From: Romanomermis culicivorax
Taxonomy: Eukaryota > Nematoda > Enoplea > Mermithida > Mermithidae
Length of the DNA: 64,000 nt
Direction of reading: 5' to 3'
NCBI GenBank assembly: GCA_963922205.1
Contig: CAWUHX010000064.1
Coordinates: forward strand, 806,001-870,000
Shown piece after piece: positions 14,401 through 29,400 of this stretch; the first letter of the stretch is position 1; every line of letters begins with the position of its first letter. Both the position numbers and the translations under genes were made by a program. Below the pieces are notes generated by a model that made no database searches, was not told the origin of the DNA, and was given only the letters and a program-made list of their open reading frames with translations.

Positions 14401-17400
14401 GTGAAAATGGGTGACTGATAAATTTCGATCAGACTGCGTGAAATTAACTCGTGGCCAAAATTATCAATAATTACAAGCTTTTCTCGAATTTTTGAGCACA
14501 ATTCAACTGTAAGGCGAATCATTGAATGGAGCTCTCATGATATAAAATGGTATGACTCAGTCTTCATGGTATCAAGTAGGTTTGAATCCGTGAAAAATAT
14601 TGATTGAAAAATGTACATTGTAGATTTTGATCCTTCAATGCTCCCCGGTCAATTTCATGCTTATGAGTTTATTTTTTGTAAATAATTCAGTCAGAAGTGA
14701 ACACATCGAATAAGAATCTAATCATATAAAATAATATGATAGTCCGAATCGTTACGAAAATCGATTTTAAACCCAAATAGATACTAAAACCTATGGAAAC
14801 GGTTGATTGAGATACGCGAAAGTCAGATTTTGATTTTCTGGTGTTGCGTTGGCTTTTGCCACATTAAATGTTACTCATTTCACAGTTGTTTGAAATTTTT
14901 GGGCATTTTTAAGTTGAGATGCGAGTAAAAGTACCGTATCAAATTACCACGATTTGAAATTAATATCCTTAATTTCTACTATTCAGCCCTTGGGTATCAT
15001 CTCCATGTTGGACGAAGAATGTATCGTGCCCAAAGCCACCGATATGACCTACGTACAAAAATTAAACGATCAACATTTGGGCAAGCACCCCAACTACCAA
15101 AAACCTAAACCTCCGAAAGGCAAACAAGCTGAAGCCCACTTCGCCGTCGTCCACTACGCCGGAACGGTAAGTTGGCAGTGAGTGCCGGGACTTGGGGTCG
15201 AAGGCACCTGGGTTATTTCCATTGATGGTCTCGAGAAGACTTGCTAGATTCAAGCTTTGTTTTTGGGAGCAGGTTCCATTTAGTCTGAAATGCGTCCTTT
15301 AAATTCATCTTATGTAGTAAGGTGTCATTGGCCAATTTTAGGTACGCTATAACGTGACAAATTGGTTGGAAAAGAACAAAGATCCGTTGAACGATTCGGC
15401 AGTCGCCATTTTGAAGAGCACTCAAGAGAATCAATTGATCATGGATATTTGGAAAGATTACATGACGGCCGAAGATATTTTGGCTGCGCAACAGGCCGGC
15501 AGTAAGTGGAGCTTTTCCTGGAAAAAGCCTATGTCACACAGTAGATCGGTGCAGATCCGAATTAAGCCACTTGAGACATGAGTTGTAGCGTCTATTCGTT
15601 AGTTTTCAGTCATTTTTGATGTGAAATTGATACCTCAAATCAGTTTTTACAGTAAGAACACATTATCCTAGTCAAGCAAAATTTGACACGATAAAGTGGC
15701 AATTTGCTGTAAGGGAGTACAGCTCGTTATGTATTGTCGTTATTCACCAAAAAATTCAAGGTGATAAACCAGAGTAGGCAACGCTTTTAGGAGAACGCTC
15801 TAGCTTGATAGACTGAAGAGACTGAGGACCTTTAAGCTGGATCGTTTTTCTATATCACCCTGAAGAATTGGAAGCATGGGATTTGAAGTATCGCTAATTG
15901 AACATTTGTAAGGCTTATATGATACTTCAGTCTATGCATGATGCTTAGTATAGAATTTTCATTTCACCAGTGAAAAAGCTGGTGAATTAATAAAACTTCT
16001 CTGAGTTCAGATACTCTTATTTTCTTGACGAGGCTGATTAACAAAAAATACAGGCCTCAACAAACATGAAAAATCCCTATAATGTTTTCAATAAGAATGC
16101 TGTGCATCAAACACCTGGGAAATGCAAGATTTTCGTAAGTCACCCATGAAGATATAAACTTGGCGTTATTCAGTCCGGTGAAAAATATTTCTTTCACATG
16201 TACATGTAAATGACTTTCGAATTCACGAATTTTTCATTTGCCTCTGCTTCTCAGAACTTACTAAAAGTTTGTGAAACTACAAAGAAAGTTGCTCTTACCT
16301 CCATACCTAAGGAGCAAAAGTTTTACCCATGGTACTGAAAATTTCTACGAAGCATCGAGTCCAAGAATTTTTCATGCCGAGGATTTCTTGAGTTGCAAGT
16401 CATGAATATTACGGGGAACTGTGAGATAAAACTTCTACTGCATAATTCCCAGGTCAGCTTCAATCGTTCTTGTTAGAATGCCAAAAAACAACTGGAAAGT
16501 AAAGGCAATTTCTTGTTTTTGAAATTTTCTGCTAAACCACATGTCATACAGAGATGCAAATTTTCTAGCTAACTCAAGTACGGCCAACAATTTTTTTAGA
16601 AAAAAATCTACAATAAAAGCTTTGCGCAAACGATTTTGGACACTGCACTTTTTTGCCAATTTTGTCAAACACCTTGTAAAGAAGTGCTCTTCTTCCTTTT
16701 AGCCGAAGTTGGTAGGAAGAAAGGCAAATCAGCTTCGTTTATGACGGTTTCCATGATGAACAGGGTAAGTTGACAAAGTTGGAATGTTTCTATGCTTTTC
16801 CTGCTGTCCTAATGCCCTAGACTTTCGAAACATCAATATTTATGCGAAATTTTGGTTAAAACTTCCCTTAGACTGAAATTCGACTAGAGAACATTTTTTT
16901 TCATCAGAAGATTCTTGAAATATGACGTCAGCAACTGTAAGACATTCATGCTTAATTAAGGAAAGTTTGAACAATTTGATGAACATGTTGAATCAAACTC
17001 ACCCCCACTTTATCCGTTGCATCATCCCCAACGAATTGAAGAAGAGCGGCGTTTTGGACGCTGCGTTGTGCCTCAATCAGTTGACCTGCAACGGCGTTTT
17101 GGAAGGCATTCGTATTTGCCGCAAGGGTTTCCCCAATCGTTTGATGTATCCGGATTTCAAGCATCGGTGAGTGTCATTTTCGCTAGTTGAGCATTAAGTA
17201 CAATCCGGGTAACCAGTCCTACTGTATTTTTGTGCGCGTACTATAACTTTTCATTTACTCTTGCTGAAAAATATTTGAATTAATCATATAAGGTGCATTT
17301 GTCTGGCAAGAATGACTTGAATCTCTGTTCTCACTGTAACTCTGTCAGCTTTCAGAAGAGATCTACGAGTATAGTATAAAAAATATTATACCGTAAAACC

Positions 17401-20400
17401 TACAGAATCTCACAGAAGAGCTACAGTAATTTCGAATTTCAGTTACGGTATTTTGGCCGCCGACGCCGCCAAATCTTCCGAAGATCCGAAAAAAGCTACA
17501 GAAGCTATCGTCCAAGCTCTATTGAACGATCAACAATTGAAAGAAGAAGAATTTAGGATCGGTTTGACTAAGGTAATTTTTTTTGGAAAAAAATTTCAAC
17601 GATGAATGAATGAATGTAAAAATTTTCTATCCGCAGATTTTCTTCAAAGCCGGAATTTTGGCCAGAATGGAGGATATTCGCGACGCCAAATTATCGTACA
17701 TTATGACGGCGTTGCAATCGAGGATTAGGAATTATTTGGCGCAGGCGGAATCGAAACGACGATTGCAACAAAAGTAAGAATCGATTTTTAAATGTCACGT
17801 CGTCGAACATAGATTACTGTAGTTGAAGACTCCACAAAAAATGTAGTCATGATATTAAAACATGAATCTGCTCTTTTCACAGTTAACGTCTGAAATACAC
17901 ATAATAATCTTCTCAACAAAAGTTACAGCAAACCTATGCTCCTGTATCGTAAAAATTTTTTGTACTTCTCAAATTTCAATTTGCTGCATATTATTTTGTC
18001 ATTGATTTTTTGATGGTTGAATCACAGACTCTGCCTAAATTCTTCAAAAATTCCGATTCATCTCAAATAACGAATTTAGGGCACACAATGAGATCACACC
18101 TCTAGAATGTACGGTCGTTGTCAACCTTCTCATAATGAGTCATTATTTATTTCGTTCACCTGAATGTAGCATATGATGATCTTCAGTTAGTACATCATTT
18201 CAGTGCTGTAATTCGACGATAAGTTTTTGATTTCGGATGTCAAACATGTCAAAAAGAAGATAGTCAATGTCAATGGAATTGTTAAACTTTTTCGTTGACT
18301 AAGAAGTTTGGAAATTAACTTGTCACGAGTGAAAATTCTCCAAACTAAACCTCATTTTATTGCATACGAATATTAAACTTTCAAGTTCTATTTCGGTAGG
18401 AGTAGACATATCTCTAGAAATGCGAATCGTTTTGAGACTTCTGGACATCTTTTTAAACGTTTTTTTTAATTTTGGGGAATTTTGAGAAATTTTATAAGCA
18501 ACAGTATACTTCAAATTCTGCTTTATCCTGATAACTGATAAGACGACATTAATTTATTCTTTCTAGGGCCGGCCTAATGATTTTGCAACGCAACGTTCGT
18601 ATGTGGATCCAACTTCGAACATGGCAATGGTTCAAACTTTATGGCAAAGTGAGAAAGTTGTGTTTGAAGTAGACATGACTCAAAAAATGCCAATTGGTGT
18701 TTCAAAGCGCATTAATTCGAATAATCAGAGATGAATCTATGAAATACATCATTTGACGTCAGCAAGCGCGAAAGGTCTTTTCTTTCCTGACGTCAAAGAG
18801 CGCCATCGTAAATTTTCCGCATGTTTAATGAGCGAATTTTTCGCCAGGTCAAACCTTTGCTCAAATCGGCCAAAATCGAAGAAGAAATGCAAGCTTTGGA
18901 GGACAAAATTCAACTTTTGGAAACCAACTTGGGCAAAGAGGAAAATTTACGCAAAGATTTGGAAGGGCAATTGGCCAAATTGTTGAAAGAGAAGAACGAT
19001 CTGTTCATGCAATTGCAACAAGAGAAAAATAATTTGAATACGTCGGAAGAGAGGATACAAAAATTGAACGCTTTGAAAGCCGATTTGGAGCGTCAAGTTC
19101 AGGTATGTGAAAAAACTATGGTTCCTAAAAAAGGGGGTTCTATTTTTCATTTCAGGAGCTATTTAGTTTCAAATTCTAAAAATCATTTTATAGGGAGTCA
19201 CAGTCTCTTTATAACTATGCACCTTACATTACAATATGTGTCATAACAGTACATATGACTTATGAAGTAAAAATGATATTTACGACTTTGTGCAGCATCT
19301 GATCTGTATGAAAATATTTTTCATATTTAAAAGAAGGAGGTATCCCACTTTTCTGGACCAAGGACAGTATTTCATGCTCAAGTAACCTGCAGTGCCTGGT
19401 GTCAAAAAACACATGATTCATGATGCTGTAAGAATGTCAGAGTCAGAAATCCTCCAGTACTTGAAAGACAAGCCAGATATGTGAAAAATGGTTCTGTTAC
19501 TGTAAGAGGTTTTATAAGAATGTAATTGCAGATATCGTGAATTTATTTACTTTAAAATTCTGTCAGTCATCCGTAAAGGTGAGGATCCTCCATGATAAAA
19601 TTCCTGATCATTTCTGCTGATTTATGGCGTCAGCAAGGCATTGTGATCCGTGGCCGAAAATACTCAGTCATATGAATATTGTTAAACTTATCATATTACT
19701 TCAGTGTAATATCGTTTCACATTACTTGAGCGACAGGTTCATCAGGCATCCGAATATATTTTGATTACTGTAATAGAATGTAGAATTCAATTAGCAGACA
19801 TCAAAAATTAGTCAGTTTAAGCTTTTAGCGGTTTCAAAATCGAAATCCATGACTCTGTGTCTGAAATGTCTGAGATGAAGTAAAAATGTCAGATCGGATC
19901 CCACTGAACCAGATCACGTGACCTCAACTATATTGAACACCCGGGTGTGTAAAAAATTATTCGCTGTATTAGATGGTAGACCAAAAGTTGGTGCTTGTTT
20001 GTACTTCACGTCAGCAAAACATATCGATTACAGTAGTAAGACTTGTTAAATGTGTGAATACTGTAAAATTAGTCATGTAATTAACACTTTTTGTAGGATT
20101 TGAGCGACAAATTGAACAATCAAGAAGAACGAAACAGCGATTTAACTAAATCTAAAAAGAAAACCGAACAAGAATTGGAAAATTTGAAAAAGCAAATACA
20201 AGAATTGGAATTGTCTCTGCGCAAAGCCGAATCGGAAAAAACGTCCAAAGATAACCAAATACGCAGTTTGCAAGACGAAATGGCCAACCAAGATGAATTA
20301 GTAGCCAAATTGAACAAAGAGAAGAAACACCAAGAAGAAGTGAACCGCAAATTGACAGAAGATTTACAAGCCGAAGAGGATAAAGTCAATCATATGAACA

Positions 20401-23400
20401 AAATCAAATCGAAATTGGAATCGCAGTTGGATGAAGTAAGTTGTCATCTACAGTAATTCGATACATTGTACATTTTACAATTGGCAGTGCTTCTTACTGT
20501 AGCCCATCGGAGTTATTTCTGCCTTATTTATTATTGTAAGGCCTAAAATACAATACCTTTGGACATTAGTTGCGTCCATAGTATTTTTTCAAGGTTTACT
20601 GTAAATAGAATTATTCTGTGGAATTCACTACTCTTTATCTTTCCTGATCTCAACAGGTTGTATATCCAATTATAATGCATGGAATATTGCTGCTCACATC
20701 CTTGCTCATGATCCTATGTGGCCAACAGTGGCTGTATGAAACATTTTTCACTGCTTCTTAGACCATTGTGGGCCTCACAGTGCTTTCATTATTATAGTGC
20801 ACCGCGTGGATTTTGATGAACATAAATTACAGTACACTGTAGAATCTGTTGTATCCAGTATCAAGATATGGTATTTTGTCAAGAACACTGAAGCTGATAC
20901 CATTTTCTAAAATTCATTACTCATACTTATTCTCACATTTCTTTTCCTCACGAGGCTACTGTAGCAATACAAAATCACAATCAAAGCGTAGTTTTCTGGG
21001 TATTTAGCATGTATAACCGTGATTGAAAAAAACTTAGTCCAGATACAAGTAAGCAAAGCCTTTTTTTGACCATTGCTGGAGCACGTTCTCACAACCTCTG
21101 ACACTTGGTGATGATTATTGATTATTACTGTCAGTAAACACAAAACTGTTGTTCATTAAATTTTCGAATAGTAGTTTTGCTGTATTTGTATTCGGTAAAA
21201 CAAAATGGAACTTCTAGTGTGCATCAAAAATGCTGCATTTGGAGATACTGAAGAGAAATTATAATTACTACTGCTCATATATAATCTAATGCGAATGAGT
21301 CAGTCAATGTCATACTGTCGGTTACCATGGCTTCCAGTAATTCCTGGCACATACTGTAGCTCAGATAGTCATTCAATTTTTGATTGATCTTGCATCGTGA
21401 TTATCAACAATCTTTTTTCAAAGCTTATTGTAACCTACATTTGTAACCTGGTACAGTATTTTTCTGTTTCCAGTTGGAGGACGCTCTTGAACGCGAGAAA
21501 CGAGGCAAAACCGATACCGACAAAGGTCGACGAAAAGTGGAAGGTGACTTGAAAGTGGCTAATGAAACGATCGACGAGCTGAACAAACAAAAGCACGATT
21601 TAGAGACTGCGTCGAAGAGGTAGAGCATTGAAAATTAAAAAAATTAAGATTGCTTGAATTCAGTAAGCATCATTCTTGCTCACGAAAATATTTATGAGAA
21701 TTCACCGTATTTTTGTCATGGTGTGTTCCACATCTTACTGATGCCAAAAATTTTCACTTTGATCGGATTCGGAAGCTTTACTCAGGTTTACCACTCTGCA
21801 GTGCTAAGAAAGCTCAATATCATCAGAACTTATCCACGAAAAACTGACCCTAAAAATATAAACTTCGCTCCAACTCACGGAATTTTCTTCCTCTTCTGAT
21901 TCCTGATTTCACTTTTTTCTAGGAAAGAGCAAGAATTACACTCATTAGCCAGCAAATTAGAAGATGAACAATCTTTGGTCGCCAAATTGCAAAAACAAAT
22001 CAAAGAATTACAAGCTCGCATACAAGAGTTAGAGGAAGAATTAGAAGCCGAAAGGCAAGCTAGATCCAAGGTATGCTAATATACAGAAAAGTGGAATATT
22101 CGCCTCTTGATGCAATATGTCGCTTTACTCTTTCAGGCTGATAAAGCTCGATCCGATTTGCAACGTGAATTGGAGGAAGTAATAATTATTTTCATAGTTT
22201 CATTTTTCTGGGCATCATTTTTCACGGCGGTCAAATCTCTTTGTCGAAAGCATGCTCCCCTTTATACTGTTTGAGATAAAATCTCAAGGTTAACTACTTT
22301 TTTCGCTACTACTTTGAAAATTCGAAAAGTTTTTGAAGTGAATTTTTCATACATTATCTTTTCTGTAAAGTTGGGGAGAGTGAACACAGTATGATATGTA
22401 CATCAGCACTATTTTATGCAATTCCATCTCGAACTCTAACAGGATATGCAGATCCACATGTCCTTTTGAAATTCTACATCAATTTATGGGATATTGAAGT
22501 ACATCGGAATGATTATTAGTCACTAAGGTCACAATGGTCATCATAACTTAATTCTGAAGGTCTTGGTCGAGAAAAAGAAACCAAAGTGGTCAGTAGTTTC
22601 TCAAGTAATTCCTGATGCTCCCAGCATTTTGGGAAATTTTGTCATCAGATCATCAGAGTCAGAGTGACCCGTGGTCGCTTTGAAAATAACTGATGACCAT
22701 AGGAGTCTTCTTCACTACCATTCAACATTTCCGACCAAGAGACTGTCGAGTGATCGCTCGGATCGCTGTGCTAAAGTGTGATGAATTTTTGATTTGTACA
22801 TGAACATTTTTGAAAAGGTGAAAAGATTGATTGGAACCACTTAGCTAATACAAAAAATCACTTATGACCACAAAAATCTTTATCCATCAATTCTAAACTT
22901 TTCATTTACTAAATCGCTGGAGTGACCAACGGTCATTTAGGTGTTCTTTGATTACTACGAGATTGACATTCACACAATTTCACCATCAAAAGATCATCAG
23001 AATGGTTAGAATTCGCTTGAGTGATTCAGGACACTTTTGATGACGTTGAGAATTATCCTAACTAAATTATGAATATTTTTGATCGAAAATTCTTCACGGA
23101 TCAGCTGATTGAGTTGCGACGACTTTGAGGATGAATCCGTCTATATAACATATTTGACCCATCTTCCAAGTGACTAGTGGTCACTTTATATCCTGTGGTT
23201 ATCAATTGATCTGAGTGTTCTGACTGGTGAGTTGAAGATGAATTTCTTCAAGTGTGTTTGGGATTTTCTAATCGCGTGTATTCTCCGTTCTCAAGGACGC
23301 AACAGAATTTGGCTTGCAGACGTCAAAATACTGTCCTGGAATTATTGTTTTTCAGTTAGAGCATGTGAAAATATAATCCATAATATACTTAATTTTTCTC

Positions 23401-26400
23401 TTCGTTGAACAATTCGGTCAAAATACCGGGAAAGCTGGCTAATGTAACCGAAAATCTACGGTTTGAAATATTTACTGTATTCATTTTCTCAGCTCAGTGA
23501 ACGTTTGGATGAAGCAGGCGGCGCCACGCAAGCCCAAGCCGAAATAAACAAAAAACGCGAAGCCGAATTGGCCAAATTAAGACGCGACGTCGAAGAATTG
23601 GGCATGAACCATGAAGGCCAATTGTCCGCTTTGCGTAAGAAGCACAACGACGCTGTGGCCGAAATGGGCGACCAAATGGACCAATTACAAAAATCCAAAG
23701 CCAAGTGAGTTTTGACAAAAATACACAAATAAGCTGGTGCTGTTAAAAATGCATGTTTACCATAGAATGAATTCTCTAAATTTCGACTCCAAATGGGTAC
23801 AGTACTCTTTGAACCTTTGTATCATTATGAGATACAGTAACCTCTGAAAAATTTGTTTTTGCAATACTTACAGTATTACATAACCTGCTGCTCCTTGCAT
23901 GCTGTTATTAAATTTTGTATTTTTTCTCCAGGATGGACAAGGAAAAATCTCAAATGCAGCGCGAAATTGAAGAATTGCACGCCGCCTTGGATCACGAAAA
24001 CAAGACCAAACAAGACGCCGAAAGAATGTCCAAAAACTACGAACTTCAAGTATGAATAGTTTACTGGTTTACTGTATTTTATCCGCGGTCTTTCTCAACT
24101 CGCTCACTTGAATATGAACGAATAAATTCTATCCAACAGGTGCGAAATTTGAGTGTAACCGCAATGATGAACGAAATACTGTATTTTGCAAGTGGAAAAA
24201 AAATTTCTGGAACATTGTGAACTCGTGATAGCGTACTGTATCAGAAAAATTACTCAGAAACATTTTCCAGAGTAATTTACTGCCATTTTTATGTTATTTT
24301 TTTGTCACAAAAACCTTTCGCTGTTTCCTCAAAATTTTTCGTGTAGTCTGATTTTTACAGTTTTGCAGTTAGTAAGCACAGTTTGATGTAATCTTCTGCC
24401 CGAAAGATTAGAGTTTGAATTTCGTTTAACATATTTATCGTTACGAATTTCTCATTTACAAAGTATGCAAATGATTCTGTTCCTTTTCTCTAATTTAGTA
24501 AGAATTTTCAACATGTAGTAAAACCTGATGTGCTTTGACAGTTTGTTTTGTATCAAGCGACTTAAAAGTAAAAGTTGCAGTTGAACTGTCATTATCTGAT
24601 CACTTTGCATTCAGTAGATCAAATCGGGGTTAACAACAGATGTTTACACTCAGAAACATGTAGCAAAATGATGTAATGTGATTCTGAAAGTTTAACAGTA
24701 ATCTGATGTTCGTAATCTTTGTAATTTTAACTGTAACACATGACGACTCCCTAATATTCTTGTATATGTACATCATTCTATTTCGTTTAGTTAGCCGAAG
24801 TTCAAGCCAAATGCGACGAACAATCGCGCCAATTGGCCGATTATGGTAATTTGAAAAATCGTATGACCGGCGAAGCCGGCGATTTGACTCGCCAATTGGA
24901 GGACGCCGAATCTCAATTGAACGCTCTGCAACGTTTGAAATCTCAATTGCAAAGTCAACTCGAAGAAGCCAGGCACACGGCCGACGAAGAATCCCGAGTA
25001 AATTTACTTTAAAATCTCGCTTTCCCGACTCCCATATTTTAAAACTGTAATGAGTTTTGTGTGAAGTCAGCAAGAAATTAAAAAAGTTTTCTTAAACCAT
25101 CATTCAAAATTTATACTGTTAACTTCAAGCCTGATTTATATTCAAGATTTAATGTTTCTTCAATATCACCGATACGTTTTTCTTCTCCATTCAGGAAAGA
25201 CAGAATCTGGCAGCCCAGATGAAAAATTACCAACACGAAAATGAAAACTTGCGCGAACAAATGGACGAAGAATCGGAATCGAAGGCCGATTTGCAACGCC
25301 AAATTTCCAAATTGAACGCCGAAATTCAACAATGGAAAACGCGCTTCGAAAGTGAAGGTTTATTACGAGTCGACGAAATCGAAGAAGCCAAGTGAGCATT
25401 GATTGAGAAATTAATGACCTAAGGAAAATGCAAAATGAGCTTCAGAACATTCTTTGAATGCATTTTTTCAAGGAACTAAAAAAGTGAGTTTTAATTCACG
25501 AAAAGCATACTAAACTGGTTCATTCCATTAAAGATCACGCAGCTCGATGACAAAAAGACTGTTCAGACCGAACACTTTTGTCATATTTGTCGGGTCAAGC
25601 AGATTGATTCGGGGGTTTAGTTCTGTATTCTGTGACAAAATATGATGACCAGACTTCAGGCTTTTTTGGTTTGAAAATCATAGGCCAAAAGGCTCCTTGG
25701 CCTGAATTTTTGAGCCAAGAATTCTTGGAGGCAAAAATCTATAATTTAGTAATATCGAAAAATAGACTTGTAATACACTATTAAATGTAATTAAATGATT
25801 TGAATATTCAATCAGAGTGTTCTAAAAATGACTGTTCAAAACCTGATTTCGAACTAATTTAATTTTTGTACAAGTTTCGTAGTATCTCTACAAAGATGGA
25901 CCAAAATCTTTAAACCACGATTTTTCGTGCATTTTTGCACAAACCTTTTTCCGTTTTAGCACTTGAGTTCATGTCTTTCATATAGCACAAAAGTACTGGG
26001 CATTGGAAAATGCAGCTTCTGCTCTGATTCCTTCCGGTGTCTCCTACCTTTCCGACATACTGTTACATTCTGAGATTCTAAAATGCTGCAACATTAATTA
26101 ACTAATTCAATAAACACAAGGTTCAAATTTTCTGTTAAAAATTATGTCTTCATCATTCTACAATTAAAAAAGTATATTTATACTTTCATAAGTATGGAAA
26201 AGTGCAAGTTTAACCTGAAATTTGTGAAACACACTTTCTGGATGCCTTGGAATTTAAACCTGATTTCATGTTTAAAATTGCGATTGCAAAAAAGTTAGAA
26301 AAATGGAGATTTTGACTTTTAAAATGCTCCAAAATTTATCTTCCTAGCCCCCATATTTTCCATTTCTCAAGAAGGTATGATTTGTGGAAAATTTGACCAA

Positions 26401-29400
26401 TCTGGAAAATTATAAAATGAAATGTGAAATGTAAATGACAAATCATAATTTTTAGGAGCCAAAATGCCCCCTAAACCTGAAATTTTAGGAGCCATTCCCA
26501 GATTCGTAGGGGCCAGGCCCTTGAACTGACTAAAAAAGCCTGTCAGACTTTCATGAACGCTGATTGATAAATTCGTGTGAACACGGGGTCTTTAAATTTT
26601 TGGCAATAATTATCGAATTACGCAAACATGTCAAATTTGTCAAAATTTTTGACCTTAACATCGCAATGTTTCAAATTTCTGTGGCACAGTACATTCCCCT
26701 TGAAATGATCAAAAGCGTAAGATTGATTTGATCCTAAGCCTAAACTAATAAAATGGTCAACGTTTAGATCCATGATCAGCTTAAAGCTGTGGCGTAGGTT
26801 CAGACTTAAGCATAGTCATACGCTTGGAGCTCATGGTCCCATGTTTTTGCATATAAAAGTTAAGACTTGACATCCAGCACAGTGATATCCTAATTTTACG
26901 GTTCCTCCAAAATATGATTCTTCAGAGAATGATGGAAACACTGCTCAGATCAAAAACTTCTACAAAATGCGTCTTCTCGAGCTTCTAGTTGTTTCCTGAT
27001 TTTTAGCCTGCACTTTTTTCTAGTTAGTAATGGTTCATGTGACAAGTACGATGAACGGAGGCTGTTTATGGCGGGATCGTAGATAATAATTTTGTAGAAC
27101 TATTATTCAAAAAAATTTCTGAGTCATGTGTTATTTATAGGAAAAAAATTGCTCATTTTTTTCAGACGAAAACTCCATCAACGCGTCCAAGAATTGAGCG
27201 AACAAGCGGACGCCGCCAACGCCAAGATCGCTTCGTTAGAGAAAGTGCGCCATAAACTTATGGGCGACATCGACGACGCTCAAGTGGACGTTGAACGGGT
27301 AAAGACTACCACTTTTTGACTACTTTAGAATAATTATTTATGGGTCAATGCTCTTTCACTTTTTTCGTCTGAGTTTTTAATGTTGGGTTATTATCCTATA
27401 GACACTTGAATATAATGTTTTGGTCGATCAAAAATCCGACCCAGAATGCTGCAAAATTTTGCAATTGCATCTGATAGTATATTTATTCATTAAAAGTTCA
27501 CCAAAAAATTTGTATCATTTATGAATATGTATCATGCTTAGCATTCATTCAGCCTTAATTTTATACCTTTCAATGTGATCTATTGACTCCATTCCTTGAC
27601 CATTTCTTGAATTTTGTGATACCTGAATAATACAAAACATTGAGTGAAATTCGTTAACAATTTAAAAAAATGAAATTCCGAAAGAGTTAGAATTTGGGAA
27701 CCCCAGTCAACGTACACAGTGTGTTCCAAAAAGTAGCACTTCAGCCAGACAAGCTAGAATGTTCCTATCTTGTTCATTTTAACTTTGAAATTTCCAATAA
27801 ATATCTACAGTATGCCGTTCGGGTTCGCTAAAGGTCTTGACCTCGGGAAGAACCCTGGCTGACCCCCAGCAAGGTCCTGGACCTACCTAGAATTTGCATC
27901 TTTTGGCGGCAATGTGAGAGTAATTTTTTCTTTAAGTAAAAAATGCCAGCGAAAATATTAAGCATTGAATAAATGTGATTTTAAAATAGTTTATTGCTTT
28001 GTTAAGGCTTGATTTTATAAAGCCTTGGAAAAATAATGCAAAAATGTTAAAAATTATAAAAAAACTTCAACTTTCTCATTGGGACTAGTACAAGGAAAAC
28101 AACGATATTTTGAGTATTCTGATCAATTTTGACGGAATTTTGAGGACTTTTTCAAAAAATTCGGATCTCACAACAAATTTTCTACGCAGGACATGATGGC
28201 CGTGGTCTGTACTCATTCAGAGTAAACCACTGCTTTTTCATGTCAAGTTTTACTTGACCATTGCAATGTAAGCGTACTGTAAAAATGCTTTACCACCCAT
28301 GAAAAATGAATACTGAATGTTCGGTTTCTGGCTGAAAAAATGAATTTACTATTTTTTCAGTTGAGACCGTCAGAGGAATCTTAAAGCTGTTCAAAACTAT
28401 TGAAATCAAATCTTGATCTCTTTCAACATCTTCCTTTTGGAAATGAACTCTCCAGAGCTATTTTCATGCAAGTCCGTTGATTTTTTTGAACTCTGTCAAA
28501 AAAATTGTTAATTTAATAACTAGTTTCGAAAAACTATAATGTTGCACTACTATATGGTAATTTTTTACTACATTGTATATCGTTTGTGAAGTTCCAAAAT
28601 CAAAAACTTGTTTGTTTTTCTGGAACTGTTTGTGAAAATTAAGAGCTGAAAGCAAGTACAGTTTTGGAATTTTAATATTTATGATTAAACCATATGTCAC
28701 ATAGGATAGAAATTTGTGAGTCTATTCAACTGACCCTCACTTTTTTGAGCAAAAGATCCTACAGTAAAAGCTTTGGGTAAACAACTTCAAAGGCGGTACT
28801 TATTTTTTGTCATTTTTTCAAATTTACAAGCGTTATATAAAAAACGGATTATAACTAGAGGTTTTTCATGCGAAAATTGAAATTTGCTGATAAATTTTAA
28901 AGACGATTCCCTCAACTTTTTCAGGCCAACTCCTACGCCCAAACTTTGGAGAAAAAACAGAAAGGTTTCGACAAAGTTTTGGACGAGTGGAAAAAGAAAT
29001 GTAGCGATTTGCAAGCCGAATTGGACGGCGTCCAACGCGAAAGTCGCAATTTGAGTACCGAGTGCTTCAAATTGAAGAACAATTTGGACGAATCGTTAGA
29101 ACAACAAGAAGGTTTGCGACGGGAAAATAAATCCTTAGCTTTAGAAATTAAAGATTTGACGGATCAATTGGGCGAAGGCGGTCGATCGGTGCACGAATTG
29201 CAAAAAGTCATCAGGCGATTGGAAGTGGAGAAAGAAGAAATGCAGGTTGGAATGTTTGTAGTGAAAAGTTGAGATCCGGAATCGGGATCGAAGTTATCAA
29301 GCTAAATTTGAAGGCTGGTTGCAAAAAAAGGATAAATTCTAAACTTCAAATTTATCAATAACCTCTTGAAGCATTGTGATACTCAAAACTGAAGTAAAAC

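Noticed and set aside
24630-25073. 147-codon minus-strand frame
   Set aside because: It lies antisense to myosin exon 25. The apparent openness comes from the codon bias of the rod exon.
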